A stretch of DNA of 64,000 nucleotides from Favolaschia claudopus (taxonomy: Eukaryota > Basidiomycota > Agaricomycetes > Agaricales > Mycenaceae). Made by a program: the position numbers and the translations under genes. This document shows positions 45,586-55,696 of this stretch, one piece after another; the stretch's first letter is position 1; every line of letters begins with the position of its first letter. The stretch is taken from contig JAWWNJ010000167.1 in NCBI GenBank assembly GCA_037176885.1, positions 62,001 through 126,000 on the forward strand, read 5' to 3'. Below the pieces are notes generated by a model. It was not told the DNA's origin. It saw nothing but the letters and a program-made list of their open reading frames with translations, and searched no databases.

Positions 45586-46009
45586 GTTCGTATAGATAAA
45601 TAATGCTAGGAAGTTAATTTTATACACGCGCTGTATTTACCTACGGCAAAGATAATGCACTCAATTTGCGACTTCTACGGGAGAACATGGTGTGATCGAC
45701 ATCGAGTATGGAAGGTAAGGAATTGCGCCGTGAAGAACCCGAATATACACCGGAAAGTATATCAATTGATTGCGATTTTTCCGCTTCATTTCTGCTTCAA
45801 GATTCGTTGTTCTGCTTATTTAACTGTGATCTCCACTTCATTCCCTGATAGTACCTATAGCATACTCGAATTATTCAATTGAAATCCACCAAGACCAACC
45901 CGCGCGCACGCACCGTCGCATATCTAAGATGCATACCACTTCTGGGTAGGTTTTACGACTACGACATATAAACTAAACAGTACGTTGTTTTTGCGTGATA
46001 AATACCAAT
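45586..46009. other. Intergenic region between asparagine synthase and MYND copy 2
   Basis: No gene or repeat is seen. The right end begins the segmental duplication. Confidence 0.35.
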
Positions 46010-47890
46010 ACCGTCACAGCTATATATCACTAGGCCGTGATCATAGTCGCTCAGCGTAATAGTTTCGTGCGTGAAGCGAGTCAATGAATTCAAAGAACAT
46101 ACAAATTCCATACTGTACAATCAGATTCCTCGGGAGATCCTTCACTGGAATTCGGTTACGGTGAATTGAAACTTATACGGGTCTCGGACAAATTCCAGAC
46201 TCGATTGTCATTTTCCCATACACGAAGTGGGGCTCCCCAGAAGAGCGGTCTACAATACACCGTCAGCAAAACGGTGCACTGAATTCAGAACCTCAAACGA
46301 AGATAAACACGCACGGTCGATGTAAACTATCATGATCCTGCACCGTCTGCAGCTCAAGCACCCGCGTTTTCAGAATACCAGGCTCAACCTCATACTCTCT
46401 CGCCATCTGTGCAACAATCATCTCCGGCGTGAGACCCTGCTTATTCTGTGTACGATCCGATGAAAAAATGATGCATAGCGAATGCGCTATTACGCCGACT
46501 TGAATAAAATCACCCGTCGTCATTGCCCGCTCGCGAAGTTCTCGGAATTTGAAGCGCGGGTACGTGTTGGGGCCGAATTCGAAGGTGATCTGTTCGTTGT
46601 CGGCGTTCCACAGGTAGTAGTCAACACTGGGGTTGAGGTTGAGCTGGGTGACCTGGCGAACAAGGGGGATGCTGCGCTTGAAACCGTTGACGGGTAGACC
46701 GATGTGAGGCCGGGAAGATGGACCTTGAGTGGGATGTTTGACGGCTTTAGAGACTGTATCGAAATCTAGAGCCCTCCCGCATATCGCTTTGTGGGAGCCG
46801 TTCCAGTCCGCCCGCTGGCACTCTCTATAAGAATGAGATATCAGACATTGACGGCAGTCACAGAATGATCGAAACGAACCGAGAGCAGTACAGAACAGAC
46901 CGCTCAATTTTGGCACACCTCGCACATCGGGAAAATCGCACAGAGGGTTTAGAAGCGGTATTAGCACAGCCTTCATACGAGCAGATGTCCAGCTGTTGGC
47001 GATACATATCCATCGCACCGGACTTTTCATCCTTCATGCGAGCGTTGGCTGCCTTGTAGCCTACAACTTCGATCAATTCGGCCCGAGGGCGCGCACGCTG
47101 CGGCTTCTGGTCTACCCTTTCAATTGTGAGGGAAGGGGCTTTGTTTCCGAAGAAAGATCGCATTGTGAGAAGAACGATGGAAGCTGACGCCGGTTCGTAT
47201 TAGTCGACGATTGGAGCTGGAACAAAGGTGAAATATACATATTAAATTCGTTCGCACAACCAGGATAGTGGCGAGAACAATTTTTTCTTCGTCCGTCTGA
47301 CTCGACAACCTCTGCATTCCAGCGAACGCGTCCCAAGCTGCATTTGGAGTAGACTTCGGTTCGCTCGGGATGAACGACGCATCTTCGAGCATTACGCCTT
47401 TGAGAAGGGACAGAAAAGCCTCCCGATCGTGAGACAGAGGCATCAGGCGTAACTCAGGGCAGTACGCTCGCGCGTTATGAATATGCCGCGCTTTGGAGCA
47501 AACGGTGGCCATGGCACCAAGAATATGCTTGCCCCGCTCGTCTGGCCCGGCCAGCACCCATCTGTTTTCGAAATTGTCATTGGCAAAGTAATTCAGGGCT
47601 TCACAGGTTAGATTGTGCTGGATCGTGCAGGTGCTCCTAACGAGAGGCTGATAATCTTTGAAGCTATCCTGAGAGTTCCGCAAATCGGATTTCAGCACGC
47701 CATTGAAGCAAAGGGCGGGGCCATCGGGCTGAGCAAAGTCCCTGTTAATAAAGAATTCCCAGGCGGCGTTCCATTTGACTGGATCTTTGAGTGCATCCTG
47801 GGGTAGGGGAAACAGAATTGTCATGAGAGTTCAGGACAGAAGAGCAAGTCACATTGTCACACTTGATAGGTGACGTCTAGGGTTAGGGCT
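46010..47890 (-). repeat. Segmental duplication, minus-strand copy (MYND gene and flanks)
   Basis: Inverse-oriented partner of about 17030-19690, including introns, promoter and 3' flank. It lacks the hAT element and so shows the unoccupied target site. A second, weaker echo of the promoter block lies at about 48015-48110. Confidence 0.75.
46156..47824 (-). CDS. MYND-type zinc-finger protein (copy 2)
   Basis: Minus-strand paralogue of the gene at 17860. It starts MTILFPLPQDALKDPVKW. The middle segment MRSFFGNKAPSLTIE is followed by a complete MYND finger (CSYEGC, RCARC, YCSRECQRADW, SHKAICG). It ends PLFWGAPLRVWENDNRVW, with the stop at 46156-46158. Intron positions and phases are identical to copy 1. 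No disabling change was found. Its promoter lacks the hAT insertion found in copy 1. Confidence 0.82.
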
Positions 47891-49003
47891 ATTTGACAGG
47901 AAATCACGGGGTCCTTGTCGAGATGTTGAGATCCTACGAGACGCCGCGAGTGGGGTTTGGGGCGGCCAGCCCCAACCCGACCTCCCTCCGTTCGGTCACA
48001 CAGCTTGTGAATTCAGAACAGGAAGAGCAGGTCACACTGTCATATCAGATCACTGGGCACTAGCGCGGTAATTACCAAGGTTAGCGTTAGTCTATAAGTA
48101 CTCGGAACTTGAAGCTCTGGCTACGCCAGCTCAAGCGCTCAAATTTATAAACCTTGCTTGCTATAAGGAAAGGATGGACCGATCACAATGATCTGATTAT
48201 ACAAGGCTTTACCAGTTTCACAAGTGTTGGGTGTGAGTGGCCCCCATGCCGAAAAGCAGGCTCCGCCGCCTTTGCGGGCCGTGCGGCACGCTCAACTTCA
48301 ATTGGACAATTTAGTCTGACAACGCTCAGCAGGACTGTGAAAAACTCAGACCTTACCGTCTCGAGCTGCGACAACACCCGAATCCTCCTCTGCTTGTCCG
48401 GTTTTCGTTGTGGTCTCGGTCCGAGTCGGCATCTCGCTGTTCATTTCTTGAGATGGAGATTTTCCGTTTGACAATGTTGCTTCTCAAATTGTAGATTCCG
48501 GTAGCTCACTAAATACACTCATGGGAGACAGTAGCTTCTACCCATGTGCCCATGGATGTAATGCTTTCATAGGAACTACGAAAAGAAACACATTCAAACT
48601 AGCGGCATCTGCTGTGAAGTGGTTGCCGTACTGATCTGGTCGTGATCGATCAAGGTCAGAATTAGTCGGCATTAGCGGCAAATATTTTGACTCGCATCAG
48701 TGATGAGATCGTTGTTGATCACGATGTGACGCGTCACTTCCTAATTGTCTTTTGCAACCACCACCATCTCACGACGCCTGATGCCTTATTGTCTTGTAAA
48801 AACACGATGCTCTCGGCTATGACTATTTTACTCTGGTTCTTTTGTCTCCGTCTCAAAAAGATACCCGCCGTGTTCTCCATTTACCTCCAATTAAACCTAC
48901 CGCAGCGATTTCGGCACACGAAGACAATAAACTTCGAGTCATGATAGCGCGCTGCTTTCTGAGCTTTCATTGTGCTGCTGAATGTGGTCAACGCCGAAGA
49001 ACG
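47891..49003. other. Intergenic region left of the pheromone-like gene
   Basis: No supported gene. It contains a diverged second copy of the MYND promoter block (about 48015-48110) without a gene behind it. Confidence 0.4.
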
Positions 49004-49009
49004 TATAAG
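49004..49009 (+). promoter_or_regulatory. TATA-like box of the pheromone-like gene
   Basis: TATAAG in ACGTATAAGTACGG, 120 nt upstream of the ATG at 49129; the interval is rich in C and T, typical of a fungal transcription start region. Confidence 0.4.
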
Positions 49010-49128
49010 TACGGCGCTCAGAATGCACATTCGAAGCACAAGTCATCACCCATCTTCTCCCCCCTTCGAAGATTCCTTCGATACTACTTCACGCAGCCCC
49101 ACATCTTCCTCTCCAATCACCTGCACTC

Positions 49129-49290
49129 ATGGACGCATTCTCCACCATTCTCTCCACCGTCGCCTACATCTCCGCTTTCCCCGTCCAACAGACCGCCTCG
49201 GTTGCAGGCGACGAGGAGCTTCCTAAAATCGAGCCCGGTGTCGATTCTGACAAGGGCACGGGGTCCTGCGGGTCGTGTGTTATTGCATGA
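49129..49290 (+). CDS. Lipopeptide mating-pheromone-like precursor with CaaX end (53 aa)
   Basis: A 53-residue frame starts MDAFSTILSTVAYISAF and ends GTGSCGSCVIA followed by TGA. CVIA is a CaaX box, the signal for farnesylation, removal of VIA and carboxymethylation. Basidiomycete pheromone precursors are of this size, usually begin MD-F, have an acidic middle and end CVIA, CVVA or similar; here the middle is DEELPKIEPGVDSDK. The usual ER or EH processing doublet is not present as such, so the mature N-terminus is uncertain. A TATA-like box lies upstream. No STE3-type receptor is visible in the window. It could be a mating-locus pheromone or one of the extra non-mating-type pheromones. The family call is by features only. 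Confidence 0.7.
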   Translation: MDAFSTILSTVAYISAFPVQQTASVAGDEELPKIEPGVDSDKGTGSCGSCVIA

Positions 49291-49768
49291 ATGTCTTTAT
49301 CAATGCGGTACGTCACTTCCTTTCTTTGCCCTGCGTTGAGTTGTATATTGACTTCCTCGCGATCTCACAGATTTCAAGTCTCCCTTCAGCATCGTCGCGA
49401 TTCACGACTCCCCATCTCACATCCCATATTAAAACCATATACCATTCATTCCGCATACCCTCAGACTGTATCTATACACCTCCCACGACATGTTCGTCCC
49501 ACGCTATCATGATCTCCCTTTACATCCGGACTCTATCATTCACCTTGCATTCACCTATACGGTTGACCGTTGTCGCTCCTTCGTCGTCGATATGTATCGA
49601 CCATCCATTCCTTAGCCAATTACTGCACTATCTGTATAGCCTGGATTTCTGTAGTGAACATCGAGATTTCTCTGTGCAATTTCCGCATTCTTTGAGACCC
49701 ATTTGTTGCAATTGATGGCAGATCAAATGCGCTGTCATCACGCTGACACCCTTCTCTTGCAAAGAACC
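49291..49768. other. Region between the pheromone-like gene and the PLC-like gene
   Basis: No domain is recognisable; it probably holds the 3' end of the pheromone-like transcript and the promoter of the next gene. Confidence 0.35.
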
Positions 49769-51353
49769 ATGACCTCCGAGTCGTCGAGCCTGAAGCTGCG
49801 CCAACATCTCGCGGACAGCGCTCTCGCAGAGATTCTAGAACGCGCCGCACCTATCCTCGGTCTGTACTTCCCCACTTCCCTTCAGTGCCTCGGCTGAATT
49901 TAGCCACGTTTGTTGAAGGCCGTGTCGATGAAGACGGCGAATCTACATTGTCTTCCCCGACTTCCAACTGGATGTCGAAGATATCAGATGAAACTAGACT
50001 TGTTGATATGAATATACCAGGAACTCACGACGCTGCCACCTGTAAGCATGCAGTTTCTTCGATTCGGATCGCTGGATTTTCTGCTGGATCTTCTCGGAAT
50101 TGTAACAAGGGGACTATTCGGCAGCCAGACAAGCTGAACTCATCAAGTATACCGGTCCGTACGTGCTTACGATGTTGCTATTGGGGCAAAACAAACTCCA
50201 TGGATGTTATGGTCAGAATGCGTGATTCGGTATTCTTTCGCTGTCAGGAGCGATCTCTTCTACGATCCCTCAACGACGGCATCCGCATGTTCGATCTCAG
50301 GCTAGGTTATAATCCTGGAAACGATACGATTGGATTCTATCACGGTGAATCTTCACCTCTCTCTTTCTTCTTTCCCCAAGGAGACTGAACTGGTTCATAG
50401 GGACGGCGCTTCTCGGACCCACCACCACTCTCCAAGACGTCCTCTACGGGCTGTACAACTGGCTCATCGCCCACCCATCCGAAACGATCCTTGTATCCAT
50501 CAATCAGGAGGCGGGCTCTAACACACTGTACGACAAGAAATTTGAGGAGATCTTGTTTGCGACGCTCAATAACGAGATTGGGAAGAAATTTTGGTTGCCT
50601 GTGATGGGCGAGGTGAGTTCAACTTCGACAAGACGGGATGCAGCTTCGATTTATCTCGATTTTTCTGCTTAGTTGGGCACCCTCGGCGCCGCGCGAGGCA
50701 AACTCATTCTACTTCAACGTTTCACATACCAGTTGTTCTCTTTTCCGGGACCCGCTAACCCCTTCGGCATTCATCTCGACGCAGAGCAGTGGACGCCTAA
50801 TGGTGGGGATATCAAGCTCGTCTATAATAAGGAACCCAAGAGAGTCGCGTATATCCAAGTACTTGCTTGATCGCCAGCTCTAGATTCAGCTGACCGACCT
50901 TGTCGTAGGACACGTTCATGCCCCTCGTCCCACCCCACTCCACCGCCGACGCCAACATCTCCTCCAAATTCGAAGCAGTTACGGGACATCTCACAAAGGC
51001 AATGAACGCCACGACGGCCGATACAAATAATGATGTCGAAGGAGCGCTGTATATCTGCTTCGCAAGTGCTCACAAAAACGCCGACAAAATTACCCCGAAT
51101 GTATGGACGGTGTTTATGTTCATCTGCATGTGTCTCCCTGCTGAGTTTGCCTCGTAGATTATCGCTTTGGGAGACGCGTCGACGACGGGAATGAACGAAC
51201 GCTTGCTTCCGTGGGTCAAGGAGCATAAGGGGAAGCGGTTTGGTGTCCTACGTAAGTTCGTTTGGTAGTTGTGTGGCTTGCTTCTTACTTTTTCCAGTTC
51301 TCGACTTCTATCACTCGCAACCAGAGTTGTTAAAGGCTTTTATTGGGCTATGA
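49769..51353 (+). CDS. PLC-like phosphodiesterase (PI-PLC X-type fold)
   Basis: The core reads NWMSKISDETRLVDMNIPGTHDAAT, with the first catalytic His in GTHD, then across an intron W-DYSAARQAELIKYTGP, FFRCQERSLLRSLNDGIRMF, and YNPGNDTIGFYHG with the second catalytic His. Later come NWLIAHPSETILVSINQEAG, LGTLGAARGKLILLQRF, LPWVKEHKGKRFGV and DFYHSQPELLKAFIGL at the end. Introns at about 50042-50107, 50158-50215, 50345-50400 and others are GT-AG and keep frame. Such fungal proteins resemble bacterial PI-PLC but substrate is unknown; calcium-binding residues were not examined. The N-terminus is unresolved: an ATG at 49769 is possible, but the link to the conserved part (about 49886 on) needs an unusually short intron. 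Confidence 0.75.
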
Positions 51354-51907
51354 TCTATTGTTTCGAACGACTTCAAGAAAGTGTAGTCATATAAAAATGA
51401 AAATTCCAAACTTCAGAGATCTCCGAGTTAGTCTGGCTTGCCTGACCGGAGAAGGCTTGTTGCGAACCTACCAGGTTCAGCCGTCTCGCGTGTTGATTTC
51501 TTCGCAGAGCGCGATGAGCAAGGAAACAAAAATTGACGGATGTGGGGTTACGAGCATGACAGTGTAGACTGCTCAATAATCGGACTCTCGGACGCCTAAT
51601 TCAGCGAAATTATATAACGTGCTGCGTTTCAGCCTTGGAACCTTTAGGCGACATAGGAAATGGAGAGTCCTGTCAATATATTCAGAATGACATCGACGAA
51701 CAAATGACCAGTCAAGGACTCACAAAGCCATGGGACTGGGCTGTGGAAGAAGCGGAGGTCTGTTCGAGCCTAAAGATACTCGGAGCTTGTGAGAATCTCA
51801 ACGATGTTCCGTGGTGCTCTAGGTCGTCAACCGAGGTTCTTGAACGAGAGTTGAGCCTGGAGTGCGCGAAAATAGAATCAGCAGAGGATTTGCTGGTGAA
51901 GTCGACC
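51354..51907. other. Region between convergent PLC-like and DUF6534 genes
   Basis: No domain is recognisable; it holds the 3' ends of two convergent genes. An open plus-strand frame at 51635-51925 has no recognisable content. Confidence 0.35.
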
Positions 51908-53408
51908 TTACATTGCAAGCATTGACCACACATACACGCCTGAGAGAGGCATATCCGCGATAAAATTGGTGCTCGTCTCCTGAATGATCAAGCAACGTAT
52001 TTCGTTTGAGAAAGTGGGCATTTTTTATGGATAATATCAGGCGCACAGGGATGGTTAGGAAGAGGATGACGTCCAGCAACGCGGTGAGGGCTGTAAGAGC
52101 GCCAGTCTCGAGGGTTACTGTGCACACGTGAGTGTTGCGCGAATGTTCACAACTTCACATGTCCGACTCACGGCGAATGATTCGATTGAGCTGACTATCA
52201 ATCCCGCCAATGAGACCTGCCTTACGCGAATACTAGCGCTGTTGTCAGAACAAATCGAAGGGTAATTCGACGCCAGAGTAAGCCCATACCAAAGCGTAAC
52301 TCAATCCAAGCGCAATGATGACATCGCAGGTTGCGCTCAGAGAAAGCCACACAGTAGCCGTTGTGGTGAAAGTGGGAAAGTCGCGGAACTGGGGGTGTAG
52401 AAGCACTTTAACGAACATAGTCATTCCAGCGGCTGTCAATTGAAGGACTCGTTCAATATCAGGGGTAAACCATTGCCTGTGATCAAACGCACCGAACGAG
52501 CCAAGGGAGAACAACATGATGATTCCAGGCAGGATAAGGGATCCGGTGATAACTATTCGGTCCGATTGCTCAGTTGGATGCTTCAACAGTGTCGCGGTAC
52601 TTACCCTTGACGCGCCAACCGGAGAAAATCTGAATTGGTGCGGAGATGAGGGACTGTTCGATGTGATGAGATTCCAAATCAGAGAAGGTTCAATGCGTAA
52701 ACACTTGCGATGAGGAGCGATTCTTATTATCTCAATCAATGAATGATAGCTCGCGTTGAGAGCAAATGCTCACCTCCCGGTAACACTGGAAAGGAATGAT
52801 CAAAAGAATTGAAGATGACACTCGGATGCCTAGACCAGAAAACACTCGATCACTCACGCTTGGGCGCGAATATTTTAGCCGCTTCAGTACCTAGAATAAA
52901 TTAATCAGGCCAATTCTACGGGCAAGCATTTTCCACCGACCAGCGTCAATGATTAACGGTTGGTAGACAATAGCGCATTGTACGACGATAACTGCCGTTT
53001 CAGCCAGCAACAGGTAAGACATCTGCGGTGAAAATGAACTGATCTGCAGGAGAGGAAGAGATTTGACAAACGAGGCATTTGATGAATCTTGCGTCCCTGT
53101 AGTTCAGATGGGGTAAGCAACTGGAGTGGTGGCCAATATACGAGTAATACTTTTTATAAGTGACGAAATATCTGATCGTCTACCGCTGGGGTCAAAAACG
53201 GCTTTCGAGACCAACGAATGAGGCGTACTTGTGTCACTACGCTCTGCGGGATGTTGGGTCGGCCCTGAGAACAGGTCCGTATACATGCGACTCACTCCAT
53301 AGATCATAAGGTTCAAGAAGATGCCTTGTTGAATGCTGGTGAATATCACTCTCGAGGGAAGGAACGAAAAAACTTACCGATGAGGAAGGGGCCATATTGG
53401 CCTGCCAT
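51908..53408 (-). CDS. DUF6534-type multi-spanning membrane protein
   Basis: Mushroom-specific family with about seven membrane helices and unknown role. Minus-strand exons read MAGQYGPFLI at the start, QGIFLNLMIYG, YLLLAETAVIVVQCAIVYQP, then SAPIQIFSGWRVK (a family hallmark), TGSLILPGIIMLFSLGSFG, TATVWLSLSATCDVIIALGL, IDSQLNRIIR, TVTLETGALTALTALLDVIL and TNFIADMPLSGVYVWSMLAM. Family members usually continue LN-R after this point; here a TAA stop follows directly, so the C-terminus is slightly short. The junction after MAGQYGPFLI does not keep frame with the obvious GTAAGT/CAG pair, so exon 1 is uncertain. It is not a STE3-type pheromone receptor by sequence motifs. Confidence 0.68.
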
Positions 53409-54426
53409 GGGAATGTCGAGAGTCGAAGAATCGACCGAAGGAAGAAGATCGAAGCTGATCGCGCAGGAAGCAGAGTTGCGCTCGACGCTCGTAGCACGCT
53501 ATACAGGGATCCCGAGATCAAGCAAAAGCACATCTTCGGCGCGAGTTGCTTGCTTATATATACCCTACTTCCAAATGCACCCGGTTACGGGTGCACTGTA
53601 ACAGATGGTCATCATCTGTCATCATGATTCTTTCAAGCTTGGATTTTCCCAGCATCAATCTTCGTATGTATGGCGGGAGGAAACGGCGGCGTACGTGGAG
53701 ATTGGGAAGTGCGACTGTGCACCGCATATCCCCTTCGTGACTTCTGAGAGCAGTCTGAAGAGTCGTGGAGTCTCTATTGGATGGGCAGGCGATTCAGGGG
53801 AAAGATCATGCAATTGCGATAGTTCGGAGACAGAGGGCCTGAGAGATGAACAAAGCATCAGTGAGCTTTGGTGCTCCGAAGAAGGAAGGTTATAAGGCAT
53901 ACCGAGCACTTGTAGGCATGCCAGCAACACCCGATCTTGAATTTAATCCTGTTTGTAAGTAGATTGGGTTGGTCTAGGAACGCAGTGCTTCTCAGCCCTG
54001 GGCCACAGGATTCCGATTGAAGAGGGAGGCGTATCGACAGCCGATGGGGCCACTGGCAGCTCGGGGAGAAGGGGGAGATCTGTCGTACCGCGGTGGCATT
54101 CGGAGAGTGGAAGAAAGGGATCAGCATCGGAGAGATCTGAGATGATTGCAGATGAGCGCCGAACTTTGATGCCAAAATCCACACTAGAAATCACCGGAGG
54201 AGGAATTGAACGGCTAGGGAGCAAGGTCGCAGCAGCCGAGCTCTCGCGATCGCACCTTGAACACAAGTTAACGAAGGGGAGGAAACGAAACACGTGACTT
54301 GACGCGTTCCCACCGGCGGCGGCCGTCCAAACACACGTAAACACTCGCTCGTCAATGACTCGAATGAAGGCGAGTCACTGAGGTGCCCTCGTCCGCAAGC
54401 GCGGGGCGGGGGAAGCAAAAAGCAAT
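53409..54426. other. Gene-free region right of the DUF6534 gene
   Basis: No gene supported. Open frames on both strands lack domains. Confidence 0.35.
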
Positions 54427-54522
54427 AGCACCGACTTGTTTCGATCAAGCGACCTCCGGATTGCTCACTGTCCACAAGTTGTGTATATGAGACCGGCGCA
54501 CTCCCATCTGTGCTACGACGCT
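54427..54522 (-). tRNA. tRNA-Met(CAT)-like gene with intron, copy J (best preserved)
   Basis: On the minus strand the acceptor strands AGCGTCG and CGGTGCT pair along all 7 positions (two wobbles). TA fills positions 8-9. The D-arm is GCAC-AGATGGGA-GTGC, with GG in the loop. The anticodon arm starts CCGGT-CTCATA and ends ATCCGG, with about 23 extra nt inserted one base 3' of CAT, the canonical position of eukaryotic tRNA introns. Then AGGTC and the T-arm GCTTG-ATCGAAA-CAAGT. A TTTTT terminator-like run lies about 6-10 nt downstream. CCGGTCTCATAATCCGGAGG is close to eukaryotic elongator tRNA-Met. It may be functional; the T-loop TTC is changed to ATC. Confidence 0.6.
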
Positions 54523-54541
54523 GGTTGAAAGACGTGGTGGA

Positions 54542-55115
54542 AGAGTCGGGTAGGGTAAGTGCAGAGTTGGATTGGCGTGCTGGAAGTAGGGACGGGTTTT
54601 TCAAGACAAGAGATGGGAGTCAGAGTTATTGAATATGCTGTTGAATCAGAAGAGGAATTTACGCCGGGGGACCATGGAGTTGAAGCGAGATGGAGCAAAA
54701 CGAAAACTGAGGGTTAAGAATTAAAAAGCTAGCAGCCAACCGACCATCCAGAAGAGTATATGAGGGCCATCGTCGCCCAGAACCAGTCAGAAATGGTTAG
54801 ACGGCCATTGAAACTTGAAGGAATGGTTGGAGAGTCGGGTAGGGTATGCGCTGGGGAGTGAGATGGTAGAGACGAAGCGGGAGAATTGTGGTCAGAGGTA
54901 TTGAGTATGCGGTTGAAGCAGAATTTACGCCGGACAATCATAAAGTCGCAGCGAGTTGCCAGATGGAGAGCAAAACGAAGATTGACGGTCGTATCTGGTG
55001 AGATGGCAATTAAAAGGCAACCGCGAAGCGAACATCCAGAGAGTATACGTATATGAGGGTCATCGTCGCCCCAGAAATAGTCAAAAGTTAAAATGTTTAG
55101 ACGGCGAAAAGCAAG
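54542..55115. repeat. Tandem duplication with period 289 bp
   Basis: The units start AGAGTCGGGTAGGGTA at 54542 and 54831. They share AATTTACGCCG, GCAAAACGAA, GAGTATA...TGAGGG(C/T)CATCGTCG and TTAGACGGC. The tRNA-like copy J lies just left of the first unit. Confidence 0.65.
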
Positions 55116-55696
55116 ATGCAGCTTTGCTTGATGGTTTTCGAGTTTGAATGGAGCAAGAATAATTCTTGCTTGGAGGGGATACATGATGGGGTATTGAGGC
55201 GAAAGAGAGGCATGATTAATCATCGTCGGTTCAAAGACTGTTCGTGGTTTTTCGCCGGGCAGTGGTCCTTGAAGTTATAGATAATTGAAGAATCTTCATA
55301 CGACGAATTTTCATGGCATCGAGCGGGCTGCGCTGGAGAAATCTCATTGGTAAGTAGTATATCAAACTGTGTGGGGAAGAGCACAAAGCCTCCAAGCGGG
55401 GACCGACATCGCCAATTTTCTTTGGGGATGATGGCGGTAAGAAACAAGGTGTAACGTCACGCCGTCACATTTGTGACCCGCCCTCAAGCACGTTCCACAC
55501 GGCGACGACGACACCGGCGGCGTTGACGACGACGACACCGACCACTGCTTCTGCTGCTGCTCTCGGACTCTCTCGACACCACCCCTCACCTACTGCTCGC
55601 TCTCTCACTCCACAAACGAGCCTGCATCATCTCCAGCAAAATTTGCCTTCCATCGCGCCACCCAGCTCGTCATTCTAGCCGCTGGCGACGACACGC
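55116..55696. other. Promoter side of the Sec2-domain gene
   Basis: No gene supported. The last 200 bp are rich in CGACGAC and CT tracts, as in many mushroom promoters. Confidence 0.35.

Noticed and set aside
51908..53408. STE3-type pheromone receptor partner for the CaaX precursor
   Set aside because: Motifs (SAPIQIFSGWRVK, TVTLETGALTALTALLDVIL) are those of DUF6534 proteins, not STE3.
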